64,000 nucleotides of DNA from Nostoc sp. UHCC 0926. GTDB lineage: Bacteria; Cyanobacteriota; Cyanobacteriia; Cyanobacteriales; Nostocaceae. Position numbers and translations under genes: made by a program. Below the pieces are notes generated by a model. That model searched no databases. It was not told the origin of the DNA and saw only the letters and a list, made by a program, of their open reading frames with translations. The stretch lies in the NCBI RefSeq assembly GCF_028623165.1, contig NZ_CP117768.1:806001-870000 (forward strand), written 5' to 3'. Shown in pieces: positions 43,359 through 52,749 of this stretch (position 1 is its first letter; each line of letters opens with the position of its first letter).

Positions 43359-44388
43359 AAACAAGACTGACAGCCGCCTCTAACATTCGTATTGTCCCAA
43401 CATCAGCATTTATTTCTACTTCTACACCGATTGGCAAGGTAAATTTATCCTTAATATGACCAATCATTGAACCGTACCAAGCAGGAATACCTAAAGGAAG
43501 TATATGATCTTGCAATACTTGCATTAAGGTAAATGATGGTTCATCCCCAAGACTACAATTAGTACATTGCCCAAAGATAAAACCAGCAATTTGGTTCAGT
43601 ATTCCAGCGGTTTTCAACTGTGTCAGCATCCTATCTACACGGTAAACATCCTCGCCAATTTCTTCCACAAACAGGATGCTTTTGTTCCAGGAAGGTAGGT
43701 AAGGTGAACCTACCATCGCTGATAGCACTGATAAGTTTCCACCCACAAGTTTACCCCTCGCCTTTCCCGGTGCGATTATCTCCACCCGCACTTCGCTAGG
43801 GTTGAGATTTTGCATAGTTACAGCTTCAGCATTAAATAGAATGCGCTTGAAGTAATCGACTGTAAATTGATTCCAAGTAGATGTGGCAACTGGGCCATGA
43901 AAAGTAATCATTTGACTACGGGCATTAATTGCCAACAACAGCGTAGTAATATCGCTGTACCCCATGATAATTTTCGGATGGGAGCGGATCAGCGAGTAGT
44001 TTAGTAAGGGTAAAATGCGATTACAACCCCAGCCACCACGCATGGCAATAATTGCTTTTATGGAGCGATCACTAAACATCAAGTTTACATCATCGGCGCG
44101 ATCGGCATCTTTCCCCGCTAAATAGCCGTAACGATCTAAAATATGCGCCCCCTGCTTGACTTTTAACCCTAACTGTGAAATTGATTGCTGCGCTGCTTCA
44201 ATATCTTTGACATCAACAATGCCCGCAGGGGCGATTAATCCTACGGTATCCCCCACTTGCAGGCGGGGCGGCTTGCGGATGGTGTTTGGGGATAGCTTAC
44301 CTTCAGCGCTAACTGATGTTATCTGGGTAGCTAAGGTAGCCAGTCCACAGGTTGTGAGAAATTGCCGACGCTTGATAAGCATAACCAT
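43357..44388 (-). CDS. LD-carboxypeptidase (peptidase S66, LdcA/MccF family), Tat-exported
   Basis: This 343-residue protein has a twin-arginine signal (IKRRQFLTTCGLATLATQIT). The S66 catalytic set follows: nucleophile Ser145 in IIMGYSDITTLLL, Glu242 or Glu243 in LFVEEIGEDVYRVDRML, and His311 in GSMIGHIKDKFTLPIG. LdcA-type enzymes remove D-alanine from the murein tetrapeptide. The Tat signal suggests a periplasmic place of action, unlike the cytoplasmic E. coli enzyme. Two Met codons (1 and 3) can start it. The stop lies almost inside the neighbouring inverted-repeat element. Confidence 0.88.
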   Translation of the reverse strand: MVMLIKRRQFLTTCGLATLATQITSVSAEGKLSPNTIRKPPRLQVGDTVGLIAPAGIVDVKDIEAAQQSISQLGLKVKQGAHILDRYGYLAGKDADRADDVNLMFSDRSIKAIIAMRGGWGCNRILPLLNYSLIRSHPKIIMGYSDITTLLLAINARSQMITFHGPVATSTWNQFTVDYFKRILFNAEAVTMQNLNPSEVRVEIIAPGKARGKLVGGNLSVLSAMVGSPYLPSWNKSILFVEEIGEDVYRVDRMLTQLKTAGILNQIAGFIFGQCTNCSLGDEPSFTLMQVLQDHILPLGIPAWYGSMIGHIKDKFTLPIGVEVEINADVGTIRMLEAAVSLV

Positions 44389-44474
44389 TGAGTTGGAGAC
44401 TGGGGATTAGGAATAGTGACGAATTTTGCTGGAGACTCAAACCCAACCAAGAGTAAATTCGGTTTCTAGAGGGT

Positions 44475-44579
44475 TATAGCAAGCCTAAATCATTCATCAA
44501 AAAGTTAGATCCCCGACTTCTTAAAGAAGTCGGGGATCTGAACACCGCGAATTTTCACAAATTAAATAGGATTGCAATA
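44475..44579. mobile_element. Miniature element, TATAGCAATCCTA family (copy 2)
   Basis: The ends TATAGCAAGCCTAAATCATT (from 44475) and ATTAAATAGGATTGCAATA (to 44579) are imperfect inverted repeats. The centre is the palindrome AGATCCCCGACTTCTT (44507-44522) paired with 44524-44539. The element is about 105 bases. It lies between the LD-carboxypeptidase and dynamin genes, just after the dynamin stop. Confidence 0.8.
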
Positions 44580-44586
44580 TCTAAAA

Positions 44587-47037
44587 TTAAACCTCTTGTA
44601 CCACATCTGAAATCACAAATCCATTATCAGCAAACTTACCATCAGTGTCAAATAAATCACCAATTACAGGCAAAAGATGGTCATATAATTGCATCGCATG
44701 TAAACAACTATTGATGCTAGAAGCTGCTGAATTATATACTTCAATATTTTCTTCAAGAACACTCAATAATCGCCGATTATTCGCAATTTTTTCTTCAGCT
44801 TCTTGTTGCAGTGTTTTCTCTAAATAAGCACGCGCCTGTGGATATTGCTGCAAAATTGCATCTGCTTGCTGATCTGCCATTGGTAACAACTGAGTTTTGA
44901 GTGTTTGGTTGATGGTTTGACGGAAAGATTTCCGAATAGTTTGAGAAACTTTTGGTTCAAAATCTAACTTCAATAATTGCCTAATTGCTGGTTCTGCTTC
45001 TACGATACTTTCAGCATCGTAACCTTGAGAAGTTTGTAATAAAGTCTGGCGAAATTGATATATAGAAAAAGTGCCTTCATCATAAAATCTCGGACTTTCT
45101 CGCACAAAGCGATCGCACTCTACGCTAGCTGCACTCAGCAGTGCTTGAGTAACTAGTTTTTCTAAAATTCTGATCTCTTGTTCAATTCCACCATCATTAT
45201 CTAACAAGCGATACAACTGGTGATAATATTCTGACTTGCGAATCTTTTCCATCAACCGTTGGAAAAAATTGGCGACTACTTGCTGAGAAGATTCAACCAA
45301 AATATCTTCTAATTGATTTGCTAAGTAATAAAATGCCTCTACTAAAATAGCAATTAAAGGTGCCGTAGCATTCCGAGGATGACTAATTGTTGCACGTTGA
45401 TAAGCAGAAGCTACAGAAAAAGTATCTAGCAATTCATCTAGACGGCGAATCATTCGTGATTGCAATTGCTTAAAATCTGCTTCAAAAGCATCACAGGAAT
45501 TATTAATTATATGGTTAACTTCTTCTGTGATATGCTCACTAAATTCTCTGCCAATTTGCTGGAGTTGCTGATTTAGGCGTTGTAATTCTTGCGCCTTCAT
45601 AGTCTCAATTTCTTGGGGCTGACTATCTAAATTACGTTGCACACTCTGATAATGTTTATTCAGTTTAATACAAACATCTTCCAAATCATCAGCAAGATTT
45701 TTAAATAATTGTGGACGCTTTTCTTCTGTAAGATAGCGAGTTATAGCTGTGCGAAATTCCTCAGTACTGCTATCTTGAATTAGCTTTTCTATCAGTTCAT
45801 TTCCCCAATCTCCCAAAATCCGCACATAATTTTGATTTGGGGTTTCAAAGCCGTTAACAGAGACACGAAATTTACTGGAAGACAGCTTTCCTGAATTTAC
45901 ACAGTAGTTGTTAAAGGCATAGACAAATTGTGGTGTTTCTTCTTTACCATTTAAACCTTTAATACTTTCTGCAAAAACAGAATCTAAACCAAATCTATCT
46001 CGTTGGCTTGTCTGTTTAATCTGACTGCCGTAAAATCCTAATAATCCACTCGTTTTATAAACCTTGCTTGAATTACCAAATTGTCCACTAATTAAATCGT
46101 CTAATCGCTGCCGTAGTTGGGTATTATACCAAGTTTCATCGATCCGGTTGAAGATATAGAAAACGCGATCGCGTACTCCCCCATTCTGCCGCATTAATTC
46201 CAAAAGTTCTGTTTCTTCTTTTGTCATGTCACCCGCCGAAGCAGGTTTTAGCACACATACCACCGCCGAAGTATCAGGATGTTGAATTTTGGCATAAGTT
46301 AGTTGTGCATCTTTCTCTACTGGTGCATCTATACCCGGCGTGTCAATAATTACATTACCATCTTCTAGTAGAGGATGATTACAGTAATATTCTATCCGCT
46401 TCAATACGGCACTATTACTACCACGACGCGCATATCCAGCAGCTTCTTTGAGGTTAGAAAAGTGAAATTGCTCCATTGAATATGTAGCATTATTCACCGT
46501 GTTGATGCGATCGCGGTTGGCTATGTATCCCTCTAGCAATAACATTAATGCCTTCGCCTGTTTTGCCCGTTCTGATTTACTTTCACCACCTTCCTGCTGA
46601 ATAATAGTTTCAGAACCTTGACGTAGCAAATTAATTACCTCAGCTTGGTTAATATTAGTTACTGTCTTAAATCCTAGCTGCTGACACAAATAAACTGCTT
46701 GTTCCCGAATCTCTACTTCACTTAAAAACGTTAAAACAACACGTTCTTTATCTACTTCTGCATACTCGATTTTGCATTCTGTACCTGTAGCGTGTCCCTC
46801 TGCACTGTACAGTAATTCTCTCTCCAACAGTGCATTGATTAGCATTGATTTACCAGCACTAAACGCACCCGCAAACACAATCTCAAACTTGGGAGAAATC
46901 ACTTTACTTAGGGAAGTTTGTACAGGTGTAATATCTTGGGAACGTAGCGTTGGTTCTTGCTGTAAAAGTTGTAATATAGATTCAACCTGCTCTTTCAAAT
47001 TTTTGCACTGAAGCGGTAAATCTGACATATGAAGCAT
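44587..47037 (-). CDS. Dynamin-like GTPase
   Basis: This protein of about 816 residues has an N-terminal GTPase domain: P-loop FAGAFSAGKSMLINALLERE near 57, switch Thr in HATGTECKIEY, DTPGIDAPVE near 239 and a NRID guanine-specificity motif near 291. Long helical regions follow (LYRLLDNDGGIEQEIRILEK and others), typical of bacterial dynamin-like proteins that remodel membranes. At over 800 residues it is longer than the structurally studied N. punctiforme BDLP (about 690, from memory). The start at 47037 or the ATG at 47028 are both possible; AGGA just upstream favours 47028. It is a single gene, with no paired second dynamin. Confidence 0.87.
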   Translation of the reverse strand: MLHMSDLPLQCKNLKEQVESILQLLQQEPTLRSQDITPVQTSLSKVISPKFEIVFAGAFSAGKSMLINALLERELLYSAEGHATGTECKIEYAEVDKERVVLTFLSEVEIREQAVYLCQQLGFKTVTNINQAEVINLLRQGSETIIQQEGGESKSERAKQAKALMLLLEGYIANRDRINTVNNATYSMEQFHFSNLKEAAGYARRGSNSAVLKRIEYYCNHPLLEDGNVIIDTPGIDAPVEKDAQLTYAKIQHPDTSAVVCVLKPASAGDMTKEETELLELMRQNGGVRDRVFYIFNRIDETWYNTQLRQRLDDLISGQFGNSSKVYKTSGLLGFYGSQIKQTSQRDRFGLDSVFAESIKGLNGKEETPQFVYAFNNYCVNSGKLSSSKFRVSVNGFETPNQNYVRILGDWGNELIEKLIQDSSTEEFRTAITRYLTEEKRPQLFKNLADDLEDVCIKLNKHYQSVQRNLDSQPQEIETMKAQELQRLNQQLQQIGREFSEHITEEVNHIINNSCDAFEADFKQLQSRMIRRLDELLDTFSVASAYQRATISHPRNATAPLIAILVEAFYYLANQLEDILVESSQQVVANFFQRLMEKIRKSEYYHQLYRLLDNDGGIEQEIRILEKLVTQALLSAASVECDRFVRESPRFYDEGTFSIYQFRQTLLQTSQGYDAESIVEAEPAIRQLLKLDFEPKVSQTIRKSFRQTINQTLKTQLLPMADQQADAILQQYPQARAYLEKTLQQEAEEKIANNRRLLSVLEENIEVYNSAASSINSCLHAMQLYDHLLPVIGDLFDTDGKFADNGFVISDVVQEV

Positions 47038-47141
47038 CCTGACAATATTTATGTATATGTTAGTTACATTTATTGTCTTGATGGTTCAGTAGTATTTCTG
47101 AGATATTGGATGCGGTTTGGCTCCTGGATATCACCTAATAC

Positions 47142-47293
47142 AACGTGAGTTCGACGGATCATGTAGTAACCGCCTAATTAGGATAAATATTGAAACCTTT
47201 AAGAGGTTTTACTCTACAAAACCGTCCCTCTCCGACTTCCAGAGGGACAGACTTAAACGAAAGTTCAATGAAGAGGTTTGTCGAACTCACATC
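47142..47293. mobile_element. Miniature inverted-repeat element with AACGTGAGTTCGA ends (copy 2)
   Basis: This copy of about 152 bases is bounded by AACGTGAGTTCGA (47142-47154) and the slightly eroded TCGAACTCACATC (47281-47293). Its interior contains the near palindrome CCGTCCCTCTCCGACTTCCA / GAGGGACAG. It corresponds, in reverse orientation, to the outer parts of the 42948-43358 element. A frame of 64 codons over it is not a gene. Confidence 0.78.
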
Positions 47294-47394
47294 AACCCAC
47301 AAATATCATGAGTTTGATTACGACGTTGGCGAGGCCAACCCATCCACCTCGCCGTAGTCTGTAAGTTGCTTCTTACTGATGCTCAAAAAAGTAT

Positions 47395-49230
47395 TTACTC
47401 AATCTTCAAGTTGAAAGGCAAGCGGGCGTAAACCCCCTGTGGATCGTTCATCTTTTGTAAAATCTCTACTTCCTGTTGCAGTTTCTGGAATTCAGCGGTA
47501 AGGGGATTGGCTGATTTGAGTTGCGTCGGCTCAATTCCTAAAGCAGTCCGCGCCTCTTCAGTTGCACGCCCAAAAAACCGTTCTCCGAAGTTGTTAGTGC
47601 GAGGATACTCTTGCACTTCCCAGTCTTCTCCTAGTTTCGCCTGCTTGGCAGCATATGCGATCGCAGTCTTCAAACCGCCAATTTCATCCACCAAACCAAT
47701 TTCTTTGGCCGCCACACCCGACCAAACTCTTCCTTGGGCAATTTCTGCTACTTTTTGTTCTGGCAGTTTGCGACCTTGAGAAACTTTATTCAGAAACATA
47801 TCATAAATGCGGTTAACACTGCGCTGATAAAGTGCCAACTCTTGAGGCGATTTCGGACGCGAAACTGTTTGACTATCAGCATAGCGTGCAGTTTTCACTG
47901 AATCCCAGGTGATGCCGTTATCATTCGCCAGCTTTTGCCCATTGAATAGCAACCCAAATACACCTATTGAGCCTGTAATGGTATTTGGTTCGGCAAAAAT
48001 GCGATTAGAGTCGCTAGCAATCCAATAACCACCAGAGGCGGCGACATCACCCATTGAGACTACAACTGGTTTCGCCTCACGAGTTAATTTCACTTCTCGC
48101 TGCATCACTTCAGCTGCGGTAGCACTACCACCAGGACTATTAATCCGTAATACAACAGCCTTCACAGACTTATCTTGTCGGAGTTTGTTGAAGATTTTGG
48201 CAAAGCGATCGCCTCCTATTTGCCCATCATCACCTTTACCATCGACAATCTCGCCCTCAGCATAAACAACGGCAATTTGATTTTTTGAGTTCCGTTCTAC
48301 ACCGAAAGATTTGCCGGAAACTTCTGCGTAGCTATTCAAGCTAATTTGTCGGAATGTTTTGTCGTCTTTATTGCTATCTGTCAACTTTTTCAGGTCAGTT
48401 ACAACTTCATCGGGGTATGCTACTCGATCAATTAAACCGCTAGTTTTGGCTTGTGTGGCTTCCAGTAACGCCTGATTATCTGCGATCGCTTGCAACTGAT
48501 TAGGTTCAATTTTCCGACTTGCGCCCACAGCAGTGCGCCACTCTCCCCAAACATCATCCAATAATTTCTGAGTTTGTTCCCGGTTTTCTGGACTCAATTT
48601 TGTGAGGATAAACGGTTCAACAGCTCCTTTGAATTTCCCCACCCGCACAACTTGAACACCAATGCCATATTTCTGCAATCCTCCTGCTAAAAACATCGAT
48701 TGTGAACTCAAACCGTTGACTTCCATCATTCCCAGAGGATTAAGTACAATGGAATCTGCCACTGAACTGACGTAATATTCCTTTTTACTCCAATCACTGC
48801 CATAGGCCACAATCTTTTTCCCAGCAGCGCGAAACTCCTCCAACGCTTTCCGAATTTCTTTAAGGGAGGCATAGCCAACGTTATTAACTTGGCTTGTGCT
48901 AGTTGCATCCAGGTAGATCCCGACAATTCGCGGATCGCGCCGCGCCTTTTCCAAAGTTTCCACAACTTTGCGGAGTGATATCCTTTCATCATCCACACCT
49001 GATATTGTGTTTTGAAACACTTCGCCTGAACTAGGTTCGCTATCAGTAATTTTCATTGACAAGTCAAAAACCAGCACTGACTTATCTTTCACGTTTGGCC
49101 CACTATCTTTAGAGGAGGTAGCAGCCATTATTAGCAAGAACAGTCCAGTGGTTCCTAGACCACCGAAAATAATTAGTCCTAGTAAGGTGCCAACTAAACT
49201 AGCAAAAGTTTGTTTGATAAAATTACGCAT
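47395..49230 (-). CDS. sppA: Signal peptide peptidase SppA, long form
   Basis: This 611-residue protein is of the 67-kDa type. The N-terminal membrane anchor lies at about 9-36. The duplicated ClpP-like fold carries the catalytic Lys201 (VGKFKGAVEPF) in the first half and the nucleophile Ser399 (GDVAASGGYWIAS) in the second. It degrades leftover signal peptides and membrane fragments; in cyanobacteria SppA has also been linked to thylakoid remodelling under light stress. RINSPGGSATAAEVMQREV near 362 is conserved. The start ATG at 49228-49230 directly precedes the anchor. Confidence 0.93.
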   Translation of the reverse strand: MRNFIKQTFASLVGTLLGLIIFGGLGTTGLFLLIMAATSSKDSGPNVKDKSVLVFDLSMKITDSEPSSGEVFQNTISGVDDERISLRKVVETLEKARRDPRIVGIYLDATSTSQVNNVGYASLKEIRKALEEFRAAGKKIVAYGSDWSKKEYYVSSVADSIVLNPLGMMEVNGLSSQSMFLAGGLQKYGIGVQVVRVGKFKGAVEPFILTKLSPENREQTQKLLDDVWGEWRTAVGASRKIEPNQLQAIADNQALLEATQAKTSGLIDRVAYPDEVVTDLKKLTDSNKDDKTFRQISLNSYAEVSGKSFGVERNSKNQIAVVYAEGEIVDGKGDDGQIGGDRFAKIFNKLRQDKSVKAVVLRINSPGGSATAAEVMQREVKLTREAKPVVVSMGDVAASGGYWIASDSNRIFAEPNTITGSIGVFGLLFNGQKLANDNGITWDSVKTARYADSQTVSRPKSPQELALYQRSVNRIYDMFLNKVSQGRKLPEQKVAEIAQGRVWSGVAAKEIGLVDEIGGLKTAIAYAAKQAKLGEDWEVQEYPRTNNFGERFFGRATEEARTALGIEPTQLKSANPLTAEFQKLQQEVEILQKMNDPQGVYARLPFNLKIE

Positions 49231-49626
49231 TAGTTATTTAGTTATTGGGCATTGAGCACTTGTACTGAGCGAAGCCGAAGTATTGGGCATTGAGCACTTG
49301 TACTGAGCGAAGCCGAAGTATTGGGCATTGGGGAGCCAGCGCTGTGGTGTTAGCGTTAGCTACTCATCGATGCGAAGCGGTAGTGACGTAGGAACGTCAG
49401 CAGTCTAGTCTTCTCCCAAAGGGAGAGGCTAGCGCCTGCCGTAGGATGCCCGTTCGCCGTAAGGCGTCCCGTTAGGGAAGGGCTGTAGGGGGTTTCCCAA
49501 TTTGAGGCGACTGGCGTCATTGGGAATTGGTCATTGGTCACTGGTTATAACCAATAGAGGACAAAGGACTAATGACAAATGACAAAAGACTAATGCCCCA
49601 TGCCCAATGCCCAATACCTACTTAAT
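49231..49626. repeat. Mosaic repeat region between sppA and the IPP isomerase gene
   Basis: It opens with a 38-bp unit repeated twice and partly a third time (ATTGGGCATTGAGCACTTGT start at 49244, 49282 and 49320). At 49400-49500 it carries the modules shared in reverse with 24080-24292 (CTCCCAAAGGGAGAGGCTAG, GATGCCCGTTCGCCGTAAGG). It ends with short tandem words such as GACTAATGACAAATGACAAA and CCCATGCCCAATGCCCAATA. No gene is present. Confidence 0.85.
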
Positions 49627-50697
49627 TTATTCTATGCGCTGTAAACTGCCAGAGTGCTTTAACTGATACAAGGTGGCGTTGCCAGTGCAAAATAAGACTG
49701 TGGTGATTTCAGCTATTAATACTTCAGCTAGTTCGGCAACTGCTGTTTCTGATGTTGCTGCTGCTTGCAAAAAAGGCATTGCTAAACCAGCTATATCTGC
49801 TCCCAAGGCGATCGCTGCTGCAACATCCAATCCATGACGCAAACCTCCCGAAGCAATTAAGGGCACATCTTTTGCGTAGGCGTAGCCCGTCGTAGACATC
49901 GCTCTAATAGTTGTAATGCACTCTGCCGTCGGTAAACCCCAATCGGCAAAAGTTCTCCCTAAGCGACGTTGCAAGGGATTTTCTGCCCGTTCACTTTCTA
50001 CTTTTGCCCAAGAAGTACCCCCCGCACCTGCCACATCAATCGCTGCTACCCCAGCGGCGATCAGTTTCTCGGCGATCGCTGCTGAAATGCCGTTACCAAC
50101 TTCTTTTGCAATTACTGGCACTGGCATTTTTAAACATAATTTAGATATTTTGTCAAGCAAACCCCGAAAATTAGTATCACCTTTGGGTTGAATGCACTCT
50201 TGTAGAGGGTTAATGTGTAAAATCAGGGCATCAGCCTCTAGGATATCAACTACCCGCAAACATTCATCTAAGCCGTATTTATAGTTAAGTTGTACAGCCC
50301 CCAAGTTTGCAAATAGCAAAACATTGGGGGCATACTTGCGGACAGCAAAAGTATCAGCCACCTGGGGTTTTTCCACCGCTACCCGTTGGGAACCAACACC
50401 CATTGCAATTTTGTAGTGTTGCGCGACTTGGGCCAAACGTTGGTTAATGATTCTGGCTTGTTCTGTTCCGCCAGTCATGGAAGAAATTAACAAGGGTGCG
50501 CCAAGGTGTTTCCCCAGGAAAGTTGTACTGATATCAATATCGTCGTGGTTTAGTTCGGGTAAGCAAGAATGGGTGAAACGATAACGTTCCAGTCCATTGG
50601 TGATTTGATGAGACTGAACATCTTCTTCTAAGCAGATGCGAATGTGATCGGCTTTGCGATTCTGAGTTTGTGCAGAGATATTGGTAGGGGCGTTCAC
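49627..50697 (-). CDS. fni: Type 2 isopentenyl-diphosphate delta-isomerase (FMN-dependent)
   Basis: This 356-residue protein matches the family well: [17 protein letters not shown] near 15, [53 protein letters not shown] (the catalytic Gln region), [15 protein letters not shown] and [14 protein letters not shown]. It converts IPP to DMAPP using FMN and NADPH, supplying carotenoid and phytol precursors. Residues about 265-277 ([13 protein letters not shown]), just before [15 protein letters not shown], are encoded by a dispersed repeat module and probably represent an in-frame insertion (see findings). Confidence 0.92.
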   Translation of the reverse strand: MNAPTNISAQTQNRKADHIRICLEEDVQSHQITNGLERYRFTHSCLPELNHDDIDISTTFLGKHLGAPLLISSMTGGTEQARIINQRLAQVAQHYKIAMGVGSQRVAVEKPQVADTFAVRKYAPNVLLFANLGAVQLNYKYGLDECLRVVDILEADALILHINPLQECIQPKGDTNFRGLLDKISKLCLKMPVPVIAKEVGNGISAAIAEKLIAAGVAAIDVAGAGGTSWAKVESERAENPLQRRLGRTFADWGLPTAECITTIRAMSTTGYAYAKDVPLIASGGLRHGLDVAAAIALGADIAGLAMPFLQAAATSETAVAELAEVLIAEITTVLFCTGNATLYQLKHSGSLQRIE

Positions 50698-51003
50698 TGG
50701 TGGGTATAGCTAAAAGTATTTGCTTGCGATCGCTATTGTTACATTGTCTGCAATCGTCTTTTTACAACAAAAATATTTATTTTCGCTATCTTTAGTCAGA
50801 TCGTACCGTAACAGTAGTTGGCAATTCTCAGGCGGTGTCGCTCAAGATAAGTACAGAAATTCTTCGCCTGCTTACCCAAAAATCGGTAAACAAAGCCTGG
50901 GCTGCCTCCGCTTACCCTTGCCACAATAGGATTTCAGCTTTTTTGAGCCGTTTGACGAAACCACCAACAATGCAAGAGATTTTCTTTATCGTTGAAACCA
51001 GTT

Positions 51004-51192
51004 AGGACTTACGCATTGACGCAAAATACAAAGTATGAAGGGCTTGAAAAACCACATCTGTCGTAGGGGCACAGCATTGCTGTGCCCCTACAGCGCGGGT
51101 TTACCGATCGTCAAAGAACAATTAATAAAGACCTGAAACGACCTATTTTCGTGAATACATACCATGATTAATTTGTACAGTGCGTAAGTCCT
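51004..51192. mobile_element. Miniature element with AGGACTTACGCA ends (copy 1)
   Basis: Perfect 12-bp terminal repeats AGGACTTACGCA (51004-51015) and TGCGTAAGTCCT (51181-51192) bound 189 bases. The interior has a perfect palindrome GTAGGGGCACAGCA (51063-51076) paired with 51078-51091. ACCAGT occurs just outside both ends, consistent with a target-site duplication. A second copy is at 58208-58373. Confidence 0.82.
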
Positions 51193-51309
51193 ACCAGTCT
51201 AAAATTCCCCACCAATGGAAAGGCGATGTCTACGACGGGCAACTCTTCGAGACGCGCAAGGAACGCCTACGCAAATTCTTTGACTAAATTCCATACTCAC
51301 TGAAGTTTA

Positions 51310-51350
51310 TTAATAATCAATAGTTGCATGTGCTAACTATTGATTATTAA
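51310..51350. repeat. AT-rich perfect hairpin upstream of mysD
   Basis: TTAATAATCAATAGTT (51310-51325) pairs perfectly with 51335-51350 around a 9-base loop, 236 bases before the mysD ATG. It could be an operator, a cruciform-forming site or the remains of an element. Confidence 0.7.
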
Positions 51351-51586
51351 CAAAGTTTCATATCTGATTTGTTTAGCAGTTTCGCACTCCAGACTAGTCT
51401 AAACTCCAGTAACGACTGAGGATTATTCAGTTTAAAAGTATATTTATATAGTAAAATAGCGATGCAATTTACCTATTACTCTTGTTTTTAGAGTTTCCGA
51501 TTCCGTTTTCAAAATCTTCTCACCTCAAGTTATTTTTTACAATCGCAGTTGTTATATAAAATATAACAGTAACTAGAAGATGAACC

Positions 51587-52615
51587 ATGCCAGTACTTCG
51601 TATCCTTCATTTAGCTGGGTCTGCATACAATGATTTTTACTGTGAATTGTCACGTAATTACGCCCAAAGCTGTATAATCGCTACGGCAAATTCATCGCTC
51701 TATGACTTTCTGATTGCATACATCACACCTGATGGTCAATGGCGATTTCCTGACTCTCTCAGTCTTGAAGATATTGCTGTCGCCAAACCGGTTTCTCTGT
51801 TAGATGCCATACACTTTATAACAGCGCAAAACATTGACGTTATGTTACCACAAATGTTTTGTCTCCCTGGAATGACTGAGTACCGGGCACTATTCGACCT
51901 GCTTAAAATCCCTTACATAGGGAATACTGCGGATGTCATGGCATTAACGGCTCACAAAGCCAGAACCAAAGCAATTGTCGCAGCAGCAGGGGTGAAAGTG
52001 CCTTTTGGAGAACTGCTCCGCCAAGGAGACGTTCCGACAATTACACCTCCAGTAGTCATCAAACCCGCAAATGCTGACAACTCTTTAGGGGTGTCCTTAG
52101 TCAAAGAAAAGAGTGAGTATGATGCTGCCTTGAAGAAAGCATTTGAATTTGCAGATGAGGTGATTGTAGAAACATTCATTGAAGCCGGTCGAGAAGTCAG
52201 ATGCGGTGCTATTGTCAAAGATGGGGAGCTAATCGGTTTACCCCTTGAAGAGTATCAGATAGACGCCCAAAACAGACCCATCCGCAGCTATACTGACAAA
52301 TTCAAAATACCCATTGAGGGCGACTTGGCTTCAACTGCTAAAAATTATGTCCCAGGTTGGATTGTAGATATTAATGACCCGATCACCCAAAAGGTTCAGC
52401 AAGAAGTTAAGAAGTGTCATTTGGCTTTGGGCTGTCGCCATTATAGTTTATTTGACTTTCGGATCGACCCACAGGGACAACCTTGGTTCTTAGAAGCCGG
52501 GTTGTTTTGTATTTTTGACCACAATGCGGTGATTTCCTGTACGGCGAACAAAGTGGGAATTCCTTTAAATGAGTTATTTATGACGATGATCAATCAAGCG
52601 TTGAGCATGAACTGA
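51587..52615 (+). CDS. mysD: D-Ala-D-Ala ligase-like ATP-grasp enzyme of mycosporine-like amino acid synthesis (MysD)
   Basis: This 342-residue ATP-grasp protein begins LRILHLAGSAYNDFYCELSR and contains MLPQMFCLPGMTEYRALFDL, IGNTADVMALTAHKARTKAI, PVVIKPANADNSLGVSLVKE and LFDFRIDPQGQPWFLEAGLF. These segments match my recollection of the N. punctiforme MysD (Npun_R5597) closely. MysD condenses an amino acid such as serine with mycosporine-glycine to give disubstituted sunscreens such as shinorine. Two mysC genes follow on the same strand after 134 bases. mysA and mysB, which make the core, are not in the window. Recognised from memory of the family, so the general ATP-grasp call is firmer than the exact amino acid specificity. 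Confidence 0.87.
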   Translation: MPVLRILHLAGSAYNDFYCELSRNYAQSCIIATANSSLYDFLIAYITPDGQWRFPDSLSLEDIAVAKPVSLLDAIHFITAQNIDVMLPQMFCLPGMTEYRALFDLLKIPYIGNTADVMALTAHKARTKAIVAAAGVKVPFGELLRQGDVPTITPPVVIKPANADNSLGVSLVKEKSEYDAALKKAFEFADEVIVETFIEAGREVRCGAIVKDGELIGLPLEEYQIDAQNRPIRSYTDKFKIPIEGDLASTAKNYVPGWIVDINDPITQKVQQEVKKCHLALGCRHYSLFDFRIDPQGQPWFLEAGLFCIFDHNAVISCTANKVGIPLNELFMTMINQALSMN

Positions 52616-52749
52616 TTTGTGGAAAATCACCTTTTTAGCTTTCTTCTAACTTGGAAGAAGCTAATAAGCATTTATAGCAACATATTGCTTATTTCCTTTA
52701 TTTTTATCTAGCTATGCCACTTAATCATTAACTTGTCACAATTACAACT

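Larger units (their letters stand above)
50698..51586. other. Long intergenic region upstream of mysD
   Basis: This 889-base gap contains a miniature element (51004-51192) and a dispersed repeat module (51222-51273, identical in part to the module inside the IPP isomerase gene). A perfect 16-bp stem hairpin lies at 51310-51350. The last 200 bases are very AT-rich and should hold the mysD promoter; AGAAG precedes the ATG by about 7 bases. A regulated, UV-responsive promoter is plausible but I could not identify a specific site. Confidence 0.6.
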
